From Agrobacterium fabrum str. C58 (GTDB lineage: Bacteria > Pseudomonadota > Alphaproteobacteria > Rhizobiales > Rhizobiaceae): a stretch of DNA of 64,000 bases. Where the stretch lies: positions 1,238,501-1,302,500 of the forward strand of contig NC_003063.2 of the NCBI RefSeq assembly GCF_000092025.1. Reading direction: 5' to 3'. Below the pieces are notes generated by a model. It saw only the letters and a list, made by a program, of their open reading frames with translations. It was not told the DNA's origin and searched no databases. Made by a program: the position numbers and the translations under genes. Below, one piece after another: positions 21,415-29,611 of this stretch (its first letter is position 1; the number at the start of each line of letters is the position of its first letter).

Positions 21415-21439
21415 AACGCGATGGCGTTTTTCCGGTTCC
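21415..21439 (-). promoter_or_regulatory. Consensus EcfG promoter for the TIGR02587 operon
   Basis: On the minus strand GGAAC (21439-21435), exactly 16 nt, then CGTT (21418-21415): a full match to the alphaproteobacterial general stress promoter. It lies 24 bp before the start codon at 21391. Confidence 0.8.
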
Positions 21440-21446
21440 GTCCGGT

Positions 21447-21887
21447 TTATTTTGCAGGATCGATGAGAGCAATGCCGAATTCCCTGTTATAGCTGCGCCG
21501 GAGTTCTGCGGGCGTTTCGCGAATGACCACTTCCAGCGTAGGACGCACCAAGCCCTTCAGAAAATGTCCGCCTCTGGTGGACCCATCGGCAAAACCGAGA
21601 ACCACATGCAGATGCGGATTAGGCACGCCGTTCTCGTCCAGCGTGATATCACCGAGCAGGGTCAGGACCTCACTCTGCTCGGCGACCGGTATTTCCTGAT
21701 AATCCTGCGTCTTAAGATCGAAAAATGCGAGCGTCGCGGTTGCAAAGGCGCCGATCGCCGTGACTGAGGCAGCGTTTATATTTTCTGCCCTGGCAAAACG
21801 GCGGATAGCGTCAAAGGCCTCCTCCTCGGGATCCACGATAAGGATGAAGGTGCGCTCCGCTCCGCCTGCCAGTAATCTGCTTTTCAT
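21447..21887 (-). CDS. PPC/DUF296 domain protein
   Basis: A 146-residue protein made of one PPC (DUF296) domain, related to plant AT-hook nuclear proteins and bacterial stand-alone domains that form trimers. The start at 21887 (MKSRLLAGGAERTFILIVDP) follows GGGAG and excludes an extension reading through the terminator. The motif NPHLHVVLGFADGSTRGGHF carries conserved histidines that in relatives bind metal. Role unclear. It is downstream of DJ-1/PfpI but separated from it by a strong terminator-like hairpin, so its expression may depend on readthrough. Confidence 0.85.
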   Translation of the reverse strand: MKSRLLAGGAERTFILIVDPEEEAFDAIRRFARAENINAASVTAIGAFATATLAFFDLKTQDYQEIPVAEQSEVLTLLGDITLDENGVPNPHLHVVLGFADGSTRGGHFLKGLVRPTLEVVIRETPAELRRSYNREFGIALIDPAK

Positions 21888-21898
21888 ATCGTTCTCCC

Positions 21899-21928
21899 AA
21901 AAAAAGTGCCGCCGGAAGCCGGCGGCAC
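21899..21928 (-). terminator. Rho-independent terminator between DJ-1/PfpI and DUF296 genes
   Basis: A perfect 10-bp stem (GTGCCGCCGG) with AAG loop is followed on the minus strand by seven T. The ribosome site of the DUF296 gene begins immediately after the T run, so it works as an intra-operon attenuator or partial terminator. Confidence 0.75.
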
Positions 21929-21945
21929 GACAATGTGCTGGTATC

Positions 21946-22506
21946 TTAAGCGGCGCGTCGTTCGTGGCGGCCTTCTTCGACCTCTTCCACGATCTTTGCG
22001 ACGAATGCATCGAGATCGTCAGGGCTGCGAGAGGTGATGATCCCCTTGTCGGTCACCACTTTTTCGTCCTTCCAGTTGGCGCCCGCATTTTTGAGGTCTG
22101 TTTTGATCGACCAATAAGAGGTGGCGTCGCGGCCACGGAGCGCATCCGCTTCGATGAGAAGCCACGGCGCGTGGCAGATGGCGGCAACGACCTTGCCGGA
22201 CTTGACGAAATCTCGAACGACCCGCATTGCATCCTCATCGTGGCGGAGAATATCGGGGTTGATCTGGCCGCCGGGAAGAACCAGCGCGTCGAAATCATTC
22301 ACTTTCACTGTCTTGGCGGAAAGGTCGACGGCGATGCTGTCGCCCCAGTTCTTTTCATCCCAGCTCTTGATTTCGCCCTCCTTGATGGAGGCGATCTTCA
22401 CGTCGGCACCCCTGGCCTTCAGCTGTTCATAGGGCACGCGCAACTCAGAGCGCTCGTAGCCGTCTGTCGCGAGAATGAGAATCTTTGCAGCATTGATGGC
22501 AGTCAT
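21946..22506 (-). CDS. DJ-1/PfpI-family protein (type 1 glutamine amidotransferase-like)
   Basis: A 186-residue PfpI-type protein. The nucleophile elbow is VAAICHAPWLL (cysteine near residue 109), and the start KILILATDGYERSEL is the standard first strand with the active-site glutamate. Family members are reported as proteases, deglycases or chaperones under carbonyl and oxidative stress. It is the second gene after a 73-residue protein, 18 bp apart, behind the EcfG promoter at 22902-22926. Confidence 0.9.
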   Translation of the reverse strand: MTAINAAKILILATDGYERSELRVPYEQLKARGADVKIASIKEGEIKSWDEKNWGDSIAVDLSAKTVKVNDFDALVLPGGQINPDILRHDEDAMRVVRDFVKSGKVVAAICHAPWLLIEADALRGRDATSYWSIKTDLKNAGANWKDEKVVTDKGIITSRSPDDLDAFVAKIVEEVEEGRHERRAA

Positions 22507-22524
22507 GTCTGTCTCCTTCTGAAT

Positions 22525-22746
22525 TCAGTCTTCTTTGTCGGAATTGATGGATGGCAGGAAAAATTCCACGTCCTTGCGGCGCTCGGCATCGAGTTTCTCG
22601 ATATGCGCCTGCCAAAACTGTTCGGCGTCGGCAGGTTCGTTCTCCCATTGGCGCACGAATGTCTTGTTATCGTCGATCATCACCTGACGTGTGCCGCCAA
22701 GCCGCAGATATTCTTCCGCAAGTTTGCGCGTTTCGGTCTTTTCCAT
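22525..22746 (-). CDS. Small hypothetical protein
   Basis: A 73-residue, highly charged, soluble, probably helical protein (KLAEEYLRLGGTRQVMIDDN; KLDAERRKDVEFFLPSINSD). The start at 22746 was chosen because the frame upstream of it lacks coding character. No family recognised. It leads the DJ-1/PfpI gene and is the first gene after a consensus EcfG promoter, with a leader of about 150 nt. Confidence 0.7.
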   Translation of the reverse strand: MEKTETRKLAEEYLRLGGTRQVMIDDNKTFVRQWENEPADAEQFWQAHIEKLDAERRKDVEFFLPSINSDKED

Positions 22747-22901
22747 GTCGCGGCTCCTTAAGGGTGGAAATCGGACGGAGGGACGCCGGATGGGTAAGAA
22801 GCTCGGCTGCCATTTCGTTGGCCACCGGGAGAAAACGGAAAAATCCCGGTGTTCTTCAGCACCATCGTGTCCGTTTGACACGGCGGCCCTCCTGCCAGAA
22901 C

Positions 22902-22926
22902 AACGTGGGCTTTCCGGTATGGTTCC
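22902..22926 (-). promoter_or_regulatory. Consensus EcfG promoter for the DJ-1/PfpI operon
   Basis: On the minus strand GGAAC (22926-22922), 16 nt, CGTT (22905-22902), a full match. It is 155 bp upstream of the first start codon at 22746, so the transcript would have a long leader. Confidence 0.7.
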
Positions 22927-22983
22927 GCAGTTTTTCGAACGGCTTTATCGCCCCGCGCAAATGAATAGTGCGCAATTTTAACC

Positions 22984-23009
22984 GGAACAAACCGGTGTCT
23001 TCCATTGTT
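22984..23009 (+). promoter_or_regulatory. EcfG-type promoter for the DUF1704/ATP-grasp operon
   Basis: GGAAC (22984-22988), 17 nt, TGTT (23006-23009), one base off the CGTT core. It is 24 bp before the start at 23034 and back to back with the promoter at 22902-22926, so the two divergent operons would share one stress-responsive intergenic region. Confidence 0.6.
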
Positions 23010-23033
23010 TTACACCCCATGCAGGGAGGCAGC

Positions 23034-23858
23034 ATGGCAGCCAGAAACGACGACAAATATCGCGGCGATACCGAAAACAAAGGTTTCTGGACGATCGACT
23101 TCGGCCGGTCGCCAGTCATCGGTACGGCCATTCATGATGGTCATTTCATCCGTTCGGATATAGCCAGCCTGATGGCGCTTTCCCCGGAACAAAGATTGCG
23201 CGAGGAAGACCCTTTCACCGGCGAGATGATCGCGAGACTGACAAACCGCCTCGTCGTGCACCATTCGCGTTTCGAAATCGATCTCAATCGTGCGGCCGAT
23301 CAGGCGATCTATCTGAAGCCGGAGCAATCCTGGGGGCTTGAGGTGTGGAGCGAGGAGCCATCGCAAGACGCTGTTCGCCATTCACTCGATTTCCATGCGG
23401 ATTATTACGCGATGCTTGAGAGCGTTCTCTCGTCCGTCGAGCGGCGGCATGGGCCTTTCGTGGTGCTGGATGTGCACAGCTACAATCACCGCCGCCAGGG
23501 TGCCGGCGAGCCGCCGACTGCCCAGGCGGAAGCACCGGATATCAATATCGGCACGTTTTCCATGGATCGCAGCCGCTGGAACGATGTCGTCAGTGCGGTG
23601 GGAGAGCATTTCGCATCCGCGACCATTGGCGGCCGCCGCCTCGATGTGCGCGAGAACGTGGCCTTTCAGGGCAAGGGGGAACAGACCCGCTTCATCCATG
23701 AGCGCTTTGCCGAAAATGGCTGCGCCATCGCGATTGAATTCAAGAAATTTTTCATGGATGAATGGACCGGAGAGCCGGACAGACGTGTGGTATCGGACAT
23801 CAGAGAGACGATCGCTGCCCTTCAGCCGGTTCTCGAAGAATGTCTGAGGTCGCGGTGA
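23034..23858 (+). CDS. N-formylglutamate-amidohydrolase-family protein
   Basis: A 274-residue protein of the N-formylglutamate amidohydrolase family (HutG-type zinc amidohydrolases). The start at 23034 has GGGAGG at proper spacing. Candidate metal and substrate residues are in DVHSYNHRRQGAG and HHSRFEIDLNR. It is not in a histidine degradation context; its stop overlaps the next start by one base (TGATG). Together with the DUF1704 metallopeptidase and ATP-grasp ligase it forms a conserved-looking cassette, so its substrate is more likely an N-acyl amino acid or small peptide than N-formylglutamate. That is an inference. Confidence 0.82.
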   Translation: MAARNDDKYRGDTENKGFWTIDFGRSPVIGTAIHDGHFIRSDIASLMALSPEQRLREEDPFTGEMIARLTNRLVVHHSRFEIDLNRAADQAIYLKPEQSWGLEVWSEEPSQDAVRHSLDFHADYYAMLESVLSSVERRHGPFVVLDVHSYNHRRQGAGEPPTAQAEAPDINIGTFSMDRSRWNDVVSAVGEHFASATIGGRRLDVRENVAFQGKGEQTRFIHERFAENGCAIAIEFKKFFMDEWTGEPDRRVVSDIRETIAALQPVLEECLRSR

Positions 23859-25735
23859 TGGCCGGTTCCTCTGCCCGCCGCGAACTTTCACCCATCGCCG
23901 ATCTGGTGGATGACGTCGCCTCCTGTCTTGAGGCTGGCAAGGCGATCCGCCGTGATGTCGGCAAGGACGGCAGGCTCCACATCGACCGGCCGTTGCCGTT
24001 CCTCTGCCTGCACCTGACCGGGGGTACGAAAAATCTCGCCGCGCGCGATATCGCCGCCGCCCATGCCTCCTATCTCATCGCTTCAAATATTCAGGAGGCG
24101 GCACCACTGATCGAGGCTGTCGGCGCTGCCATGCGGCAGCGCTTCGGTGCTTTCATCGTGCTCGACATTGGTGAACTCGAACACGATATCCTGCTGGCTG
24201 ACGATTCCCCCTTCCTGCCGCATTACGAGGTTTCCGTCTCTGCGACTTCGGAACCGGAAACGCAAAAAGCCCGCCGGGTTTTCATCAAGGCGGTGTGTGA
24301 TGCCGAAGTGCGTTTTCGCACGCCACGCATTACCAGGCCGGAACCGGAAGCCGATCCGGTCCTCAGGTTTCACAATGCCGGACTGGATTTTCCCTGCATC
24401 AGCGTGCGCTTTGCGCCGATCTACCGCCAGCCGGAATCCGGTGCGGACTATCCCGGACTGCGTGAGACGATGATCGCCGATCTTTTCGACGCGGGTTTAC
24501 AGGCCTTCTCGTCATTTTCATCCGGTATGGATGCGCTGACGGTCACAAGCCACCGGGCGCTCGGCCGCAAGGCCTTTGTCGACGCCGTCCGGCGCGCCGA
24601 CCGTTCGGTTGACGAGATCGTGTCATCCTTCGATTTTCTTCTGTCCGTCACGCCGATCAATGCCCGCAGAGCCTTCGAGGAGTTTCGCGATGGCAGCTTC
24701 CAGTTTGCGCCGCGCCTGCTTTACCGGCCGCTGGGCGTCGATGTCGAAGAGCAGAAACGCAAGCTCTATTCCGTTGTTTTCGATCATCTGGAAGACCCGG
24801 TTCTCTATCATCTCTACCGGGAGAAACAGCAGGAGATCGACCTGCAACTGACGATGCTTGCAAGCCTGCACCATCGCACTTTTACCGATTTTTCGCGTGC
24901 CCTCTATGGCGCTGTCGAACCCGCTCTTCTAACCCTTGCACTTCGTGTGCTCGAGGATTGCCCGCGCGCGCAAGAAACCAGCGAAATCGCCATGGTGGAT
25001 TGTTACGCGGTCGCCAAGAAATCACGGGAGATGGTCGAGACCTATCTGGGAGAGGAACCAGAGTTCAAGGCCCGTGTCGAAATCCGGGACGACCTGCCGC
25101 CTGGCCTGATGGTGACGGGTGAGAAGCTGCTGATTTCTCGCCACACGGTCATGGAAGAGCGACGTGTCGAGGCGCTGTTGTCACATGAAATCGGCGTGCA
25201 TCTTCTCACCTATTTCAATGGCTCGTCCCAGGGCCTCAGGCTCTTCCGCACCGGCCTTTCCGGTTACGAGGGCGTGCAGGAGGGGCTGGCGGTGCTGGCG
25301 GAGCATCTGGCCGGTGGCATGACGCGGGAGCGCCTGCGGCTGATCGCCGGCCGCGTCGTTGGTTGCGCCGCCATGCTGGATGGCGCGACGTTCGTGGACA
25401 CCTTCCGCATCATGACCCGTGATCACGGCTTCGATGAGGCCGGCGCCTTTAACATGGTGCTGCGCATCTATCGTGGCGGCGGTCTTTCCAAGGATGCTAT
25501 TTATCTGCGCGGGCTGGCCGAGGTGCTGGACCATCTGCGCAGGGGTGGCGCGCTCGATCCCTTCTGGATGGGAAAGATCGCCGCCAAACATTTTCCGGTC
25601 ATGCAGGAGCTGGCCTTGCGCGGCCTGTTACGGCCGCCTGGGGTCAGGCCTGCATTTTTATTGCCCGCCAAGGCCAATGAGCGCCTGGAGAAAATCCGGG
25701 CGGGATTATCAATCGCCGAACTGGCGACATTATAG
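23858..25735 (+). CDS. DUF1704/TIGR02421 'QEGLA motif' putative zinc metallopeptidase
   Basis: A 625-residue protein of the DUF1704 family. From the start used here, HExxxH (HEIGVH) is at residues 443-448 and QEGLA at 474-478, with Glu475 (or Glu471) a candidate third zinc ligand. The same motifs define eukaryotic MATCAP tubulin tyrosine carboxypeptidases. The first 300 residues form a separate, less typical region. An upstream ATG at 23840 is possible, but the start overlapping the previous stop is preferred. The database name 'flavohemoglobin expression-modulating' is not supported by anything here. It may trim the C-terminal residue of a peptide made by the ATP-grasp partner. Confidence 0.85.
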   Translation: MAGSSARRELSPIADLVDDVASCLEAGKAIRRDVGKDGRLHIDRPLPFLCLHLTGGTKNLAARDIAAAHASYLIASNIQEAAPLIEAVGAAMRQRFGAFIVLDIGELEHDILLADDSPFLPHYEVSVSATSEPETQKARRVFIKAVCDAEVRFRTPRITRPEPEADPVLRFHNAGLDFPCISVRFAPIYRQPESGADYPGLRETMIADLFDAGLQAFSSFSSGMDALTVTSHRALGRKAFVDAVRRADRSVDEIVSSFDFLLSVTPINARRAFEEFRDGSFQFAPRLLYRPLGVDVEEQKRKLYSVVFDHLEDPVLYHLYREKQQEIDLQLTMLASLHHRTFTDFSRALYGAVEPALLTLALRVLEDCPRAQETSEIAMVDCYAVAKKSREMVETYLGEEPEFKARVEIRDDLPPGLMVTGEKLLISRHTVMEERRVEALLSHEIGVHLLTYFNGSSQGLRLFRTGLSGYEGVQEGLAVLAEHLAGGMTRERLRLIAGRVVGCAAMLDGATFVDTFRIMTRDHGFDEAGAFNMVLRIYRGGGLSKDAIYLRGLAEVLDHLRRGGALDPFWMGKIAAKHFPVMQELALRGLLRPPGVRPAFLLPAKANERLEKIRAGLSIAELATL

Positions 25736-25745
25736 GAGGGGCTTC

Positions 25746-26792
25746 ATGCGTATCGCATTTTTCGTCAATTCCATCGAAACCGAAGGGCCGACCTTCGCAA
25801 CGGGCCTGTTGGCCATGGCGGCCCTCAATCGCGGCCATGATGTGGTCTATCTGACACCGGGGGATTTTACCCTGCGCTCCGATGACACCCTGGCGGTTCA
25901 TGCCACTGTCATCCGCAAGGGAAAATACAAGAAGCCCGAGGCGTTCCATGCGGCACTCCAGGACAAGGCGCTTGAGCGCATCACCATGGATGTGGAGGAA
26001 ATCGACGCACTGATGCTGCGAAACGACCCTTCGCTCGACCAGACGACGCGGCCATGGGCCGTCCATGCGGGCATTCTTTTTGGCCGGCTTGCCGAGCAGC
26101 GCGGCGTCGTGGTGCTCAATGATCCCGAAGGCCTGGCGCTTGCGCAGAACAAGCTCTATTTCCAGAGCTTCCCGGAAATCGTTCGCCCGACGACGCTGAT
26201 TTCCCGCAATGTCGAAGAAATCCGCGCCTTTGCCGATACGCATCCCAAGGGCGTCATCGTCAAACCCCTGCAGGGTTCCGGCGGCAAGAACGTCTTCAAG
26301 ATCGGGTCGAGCAAGGAAACCAATCTCAACCAGATTTTCGAGGCGGTGAGCCTTGAGGGGTATCTGATCGCGCAGGCCTATCTGCCGGCCGCGAAAGAGG
26401 GCGATGTGCGGTTCTTCATGATGAACGGCAGGCCTTTAATGCGCGACGGGCAATATGCCGCGCTTCGCCGTGTGCCGGCCAAGGGCGACCTTCGTTCCAA
26501 TATTCACGCCAACGGCACGGCCGAAGCGGTGAAGGTGACGGATGAAATCGTTGAGCTTGCCGAAATGATGCGGCCGAAGCTGGTGGAAGACGGCATGTTC
26601 CTTGTCGGCCTCGATATCGTCGGTGACAAGATATTGGAGGTGAACGTGTTTTCGCCGGGCGGGCTGTCGAATATCCTTGAACTCACCAATGTCGATTTCA
26701 GCGATACGATCATCGAGGCGGTGGAAACCAAGGTGTCGATGCAGGCGGCGTCCGGCGGTGCCCTGTCGAACAGGCTGCTGGCGACGCTTTGA
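25746..26792 (+). CDS. ATP-grasp ligase, glutathione-synthetase-like (GshB/RimK fold)
   Basis: A 348-residue ATP-grasp protein. Its N-terminal part (MRIAFFVNSIETEGPTFATG, later LMLRNDPS) resembles GshB. The ATP-grasp core shows the lysine/glycine-rich loop VKPLQGSGGKNVFKI and the metal-binding end GLDIVGDKILEVNVFSPGGL. Such enzymes join a carboxylate to an amine through an acyl phosphate. Automatic annotation would be glutathione synthase, but the operon partners argue for a dedicated peptide or amide product. It starts ten bases after the metallopeptidase gene and ends directly against the convergent epimerase gene. Confidence 0.85.
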   Translation: MRIAFFVNSIETEGPTFATGLLAMAALNRGHDVVYLTPGDFTLRSDDTLAVHATVIRKGKYKKPEAFHAALQDKALERITMDVEEIDALMLRNDPSLDQTTRPWAVHAGILFGRLAEQRGVVVLNDPEGLALAQNKLYFQSFPEIVRPTTLISRNVEEIRAFADTHPKGVIVKPLQGSGGKNVFKIGSSKETNLNQIFEAVSLEGYLIAQAYLPAAKEGDVRFFMMNGRPLMRDGQYAALRRVPAKGDLRSNIHANGTAEAVKVTDEIVELAEMMRPKLVEDGMFLVGLDIVGDKILEVNVFSPGGLSNILELTNVDFSDTIIEAVETKVSMQAASGGALSNRLLATL

Positions 26793-27812
26793 CTATTCCG
26801 TGAGGTTTCCGTTTATCCCGCGATACCAGGCGACGAGGGCCTTGATGCCCTCTTCGACCGGGGTCTGCGGCACATAACCGGTCAATGCCCTCAGAAGATC
26901 CGGCGAGGCGAAGGTGCGCGGCACGTCGCCCTGCTGCATCGGCAGCATGTTGCGGATCGCCGGCTTGCCGACTGCCTTTTCGATCGTTTCGACAAAGTGC
27001 ATCAGCTCTACCGGCTGGCCGCCGCCGATATTGACGACACGGAAAGGTGCATGGTGCGAAAGCGTGTCGGTCACGCCTTCCTGTGTCACGCGGTTTTCCT
27101 CTGATGGGATCACGGCGCTCAGCCGGACGATGCCTTCGACCAAATCATCGATATAGGTGAAATCACGGCTCATATTGCCTTGCCCGTAAATATCGATCGG
27201 CTGGCCGTTGGAAACCGCGTCCACAAATTTGATCGGCGCCATGTCCGGCCGTCCCCACGGGCCATAGACCGTGAAGAAACGGAAGGCGGTGGTGGGCAGC
27301 TTGTGCAGATGCGCATAGCTGTGCGCCATCAATTCCATGGATTTTTTGGTGGCTGCGTAGAGCGTCATCGGCTCGTCGGCCTTGTCGCTTTCCGCAAAGG
27401 GGATTTTTTCATTGGCGCCGTAGATGGAGGAGGTCGATGCCAGCATCAGGTGCTTGACCTTAAGGCTTCTGGCAAGCTCCAGCATGTTGAACGAGCCGAT
27501 GAGATTGGAATCGATATAGGCGCGCGGATTTTCAAGGCTGTAACGAACACCGGCCTGTGCGGCGAGGTGGATGATGATTTCCGGTTCGGCGGCTTCTGCC
27601 GCCCGCTTCAGCGCATCGGTATCTTCGAGCATGCCGATCTCGGCCCGGAAGCCGTTGGAGCGGGCAAGGATGGCGTGGCGTTTTTCCTTCAGGCTGACAT
27701 CGTAATATTTCGTCATGCCATCGAAGCCGGTGACGAAGTGTCCGGCATCCAGCAGCCGTTTCGCAACGTAAAAACCGATGAAGCCTGCCGTGCCGGTAAC
27801 CAGATAACGCAT
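26793..27812 (-). CDS. lpsL: UDP-glucuronate 4-epimerase
   Basis: A 339-residue extended SDR. The cofactor motif is [14 protein letters not shown], and the catalytic Tyr and Lys lie in [10 protein letters not shown]. Length and sequence fit the LpsL type that converts UDP-glucuronate to UDP-galacturonate for LPS and other envelope polysaccharides. It is 86 bp downstream of the UDP-glucose dehydrogenase gene in the same direction, the rkpK-lpsL order known from Sinorhizobium, so the two make UDP-glucuronate and then UDP-galacturonate. Its stop codon abuts the stop of the ATP-grasp gene with no gap. Confidence 0.88.
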   Translation of the reverse strand: MRYLVTGTAGFIGFYVAKRLLDAGHFVTGFDGMTKYYDVSLKEKRHAILARSNGFRAEIGMLEDTDALKRAAEAAEPEIIIHLAAQAGVRYSLENPRAYIDSNLIGSFNMLELARSLKVKHLMLASTSSIYGANEKIPFAESDKADEPMTLYAATKKSMELMAHSYAHLHKLPTTAFRFFTVYGPWGRPDMAPIKFVDAVSNGQPIDIYGQGNMSRDFTYIDDLVEGIVRLSAVIPSEENRVTQEGVTDTLSHHAPFRVVNIGGGQPVELMHFVETIEKAVGKPAIRNMLPMQQGDVPRTFASPDLLRALTGYVPQTPVEEGIKALVAWYRGINGNLTE

Positions 27813-27898
27813 GATGACTATGTCCCGAATCCGTTGGTGCGTTTGCGGTCAGACCGAAGCGCGGAAAATCTCTTGATGAAATTGCGAAAGCGAAGCCT

Positions 27899-29230
27899 TC
27901 AGGTGTCGTTGCCCGAACTGCCTTCATGCGGGCGACCCACCGCGGCATAGATGAAGCCATGGCCGGCGACCTCGTCCGTGCGGTAGATATTGCGCAAATC
28001 CACGAGCACAGGACTTTTCATGATGGCTTTGAGGCGCGGCAGGTCTAGCGCGCGGAACTGGTTCCATTCCGTCACGATCACGACGGCGTCGGCGCCTTCC
28101 GCTGCCTCGTAAGGGCCTGCCGCATAGTCGATATCTTCCATCAGGTGCCGGGCATTCGCCATGCCTTCCGGATCGTAGCCGACCACCTTTGCGCCGCCAT
28201 CCTGCAGGGTCTGGATGATGGCGATGGCCGGGCTGTCGCGCATGTCGTCAGTGTTCGGCTTGAAGGTCAGGCCCAGCACGGCGATTTTCTTGCCGCGCAC
28301 GTCACCGCCCACCGCATTGATGACCTTGCGGCCCATGGCGCGCTTGCGCGTGTCGTTGACGGCGATGGTGGTTTCGATCAGCCGTACCGGCGCATCATAA
28401 TCCTGCGCGGTCTTGGCGAGCGCCAGCGTATCCTTCGGGAAACAGGAGCCACCATAACCGGGGCCGGCATGCAGGAATTTCGAGCCGATACGGCCATCGA
28501 GACCAATCCCGCGGGAAACATCCTGCACATTGGCGCCGACCTTTTCGCAGAGGTCAGCCATTTCGTTGATGAAGGTGATCTTCATCGCCAGAAAGGCGTT
28601 GGCGGCATATTTGATGAGTTCGGAAGCGCGCCTTGTGGTGAAGAGCAGCGGCGACTGGTTGAGGTAAAGCGGGCGGTAAACTTCGGTCATCACAGGGCGT
28701 GCGCGCTCATCCGAGAGGCCGACGACAATGCGGTCCGGCCGCTTGAAATCCTCGATGGCAGCCCCTTCGCGCAGGAATTCCGGGTTGGAAACCACGGCAA
28801 AATCGGCCGAGGGGTTTTCCTCGCGAATGATGCGCTCCACCTCGTCGCCGGTGCCAACGGGAACAGTGGATTTGGTGACGATGACGGTGAAACCATCAAG
28901 AGCATGGGCGATCTCTTTCGCTGCCGCGTAGACATAACCGAGATCGGCATGTCCATCCCCGCGCCGCGAAGGCGTACCGACCGCGATGAAGACGACATCG
29001 GCATTGGCGACAGCGGCGGAAAGATCTGTCGTGAAGCTCAACCGGCCAGCCTTGGCGTTGTTGGCGACGATGGTTTCCAGACCCGGCTCGAAGATCGGAA
29101 TATGGCCGCTTTTCAAAGCCTCGATTTTCTCCGGCATCTTGTCGACGCAGACCACATCATGGCCAAAATCTGCAAAACACGCGCCGGACACGAGGCCGAC
29201 ATAACCCGAACCGATCATCACAATCCGCAT
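27899..29230 (-). CDS. rkpK: UDP-glucose 6-dehydrogenase
   Basis: A 443-residue UDP-glucose/GDP-mannose dehydrogenase. The NAD motif is IGSGYVGLVSGACFADFGH, the catalytic cysteine lies in YGGSCFPKDT, and the C-terminal UDP-binding domain includes LGLTFKPNTDDMRDSP. It oxidises UDP-glucose to UDP-glucuronate with two NAD. It is the first gene of the pair with lpsL, which uses its product. The symbol follows rhizobial usage; ugd is the general name. Confidence 0.92.
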   Translation of the reverse strand: MRIVMIGSGYVGLVSGACFADFGHDVVCVDKMPEKIEALKSGHIPIFEPGLETIVANNAKAGRLSFTTDLSAAVANADVVFIAVGTPSRRGDGHADLGYVYAAAKEIAHALDGFTVIVTKSTVPVGTGDEVERIIREENPSADFAVVSNPEFLREGAAIEDFKRPDRIVVGLSDERARPVMTEVYRPLYLNQSPLLFTTRRASELIKYAANAFLAMKITFINEMADLCEKVGANVQDVSRGIGLDGRIGSKFLHAGPGYGGSCFPKDTLALAKTAQDYDAPVRLIETTIAVNDTRKRAMGRKVINAVGGDVRGKKIAVLGLTFKPNTDDMRDSPAIAIIQTLQDGGAKVVGYDPEGMANARHLMEDIDYAAGPYEAAEGADAVVIVTEWNQFRALDLPRLKAIMKSPVLVDLRNIYRTDEVAGHGFIYAAVGRPHEGSSGNDT

Positions 29231-29611
29231 TCTTTTTCCTTTCGGTTAGCGAGGCCATGTTAACGCGGCTGCACCGGCCGGGGAAATCGGCGGGTGAAAA
29301 ATCGCATAATGATGTTTAGCCGCCTTCATGTCCGTCGCCAAGCGCCACGATCAACACCGGCTAACCTCTTTCCATGACGGTGATGTGATGGCCTTGGCGG
29401 GACAAATTTGCCGCACCTTGCAGCCATTTGCACCAGCTGCGTCCAATCCGGCAATTTTGCCGTTTTTGCGGCTTGCACTCATAGGTAGCCGGGTCTAGCC
29501 ATAGGGTCGAGGATCAAATCTGCCAGACTGTCTGCCCTTTAATAGGGTGCTCGGGTCGCGCCACGCGGCCGGGGGATGCTTTGCGTTGCGGTCGATGTTC
29601 GGGGAAGTCAA
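29231..29611. other. 381-bp divergent gap with one terminator-like hairpin
   Basis: It separates rkpK from the exporter gene and should hold both promoters, none of which I can place firmly. At 29449-29467 a 6-bp stem (CGGCAA/TTGCCG) is followed by five T on the plus strand with no rightward gene before it, so a short plus-strand transcript is conceivable. Confidence 0.45.

Noticed and set aside
25746..26792. Housekeeping glutathione synthase (gshB)
   Set aside because: Operon context with DUF1704 and an amidohydrolase, and only partial likeness to GshB; called a GshB-like ATP-grasp ligase instead.
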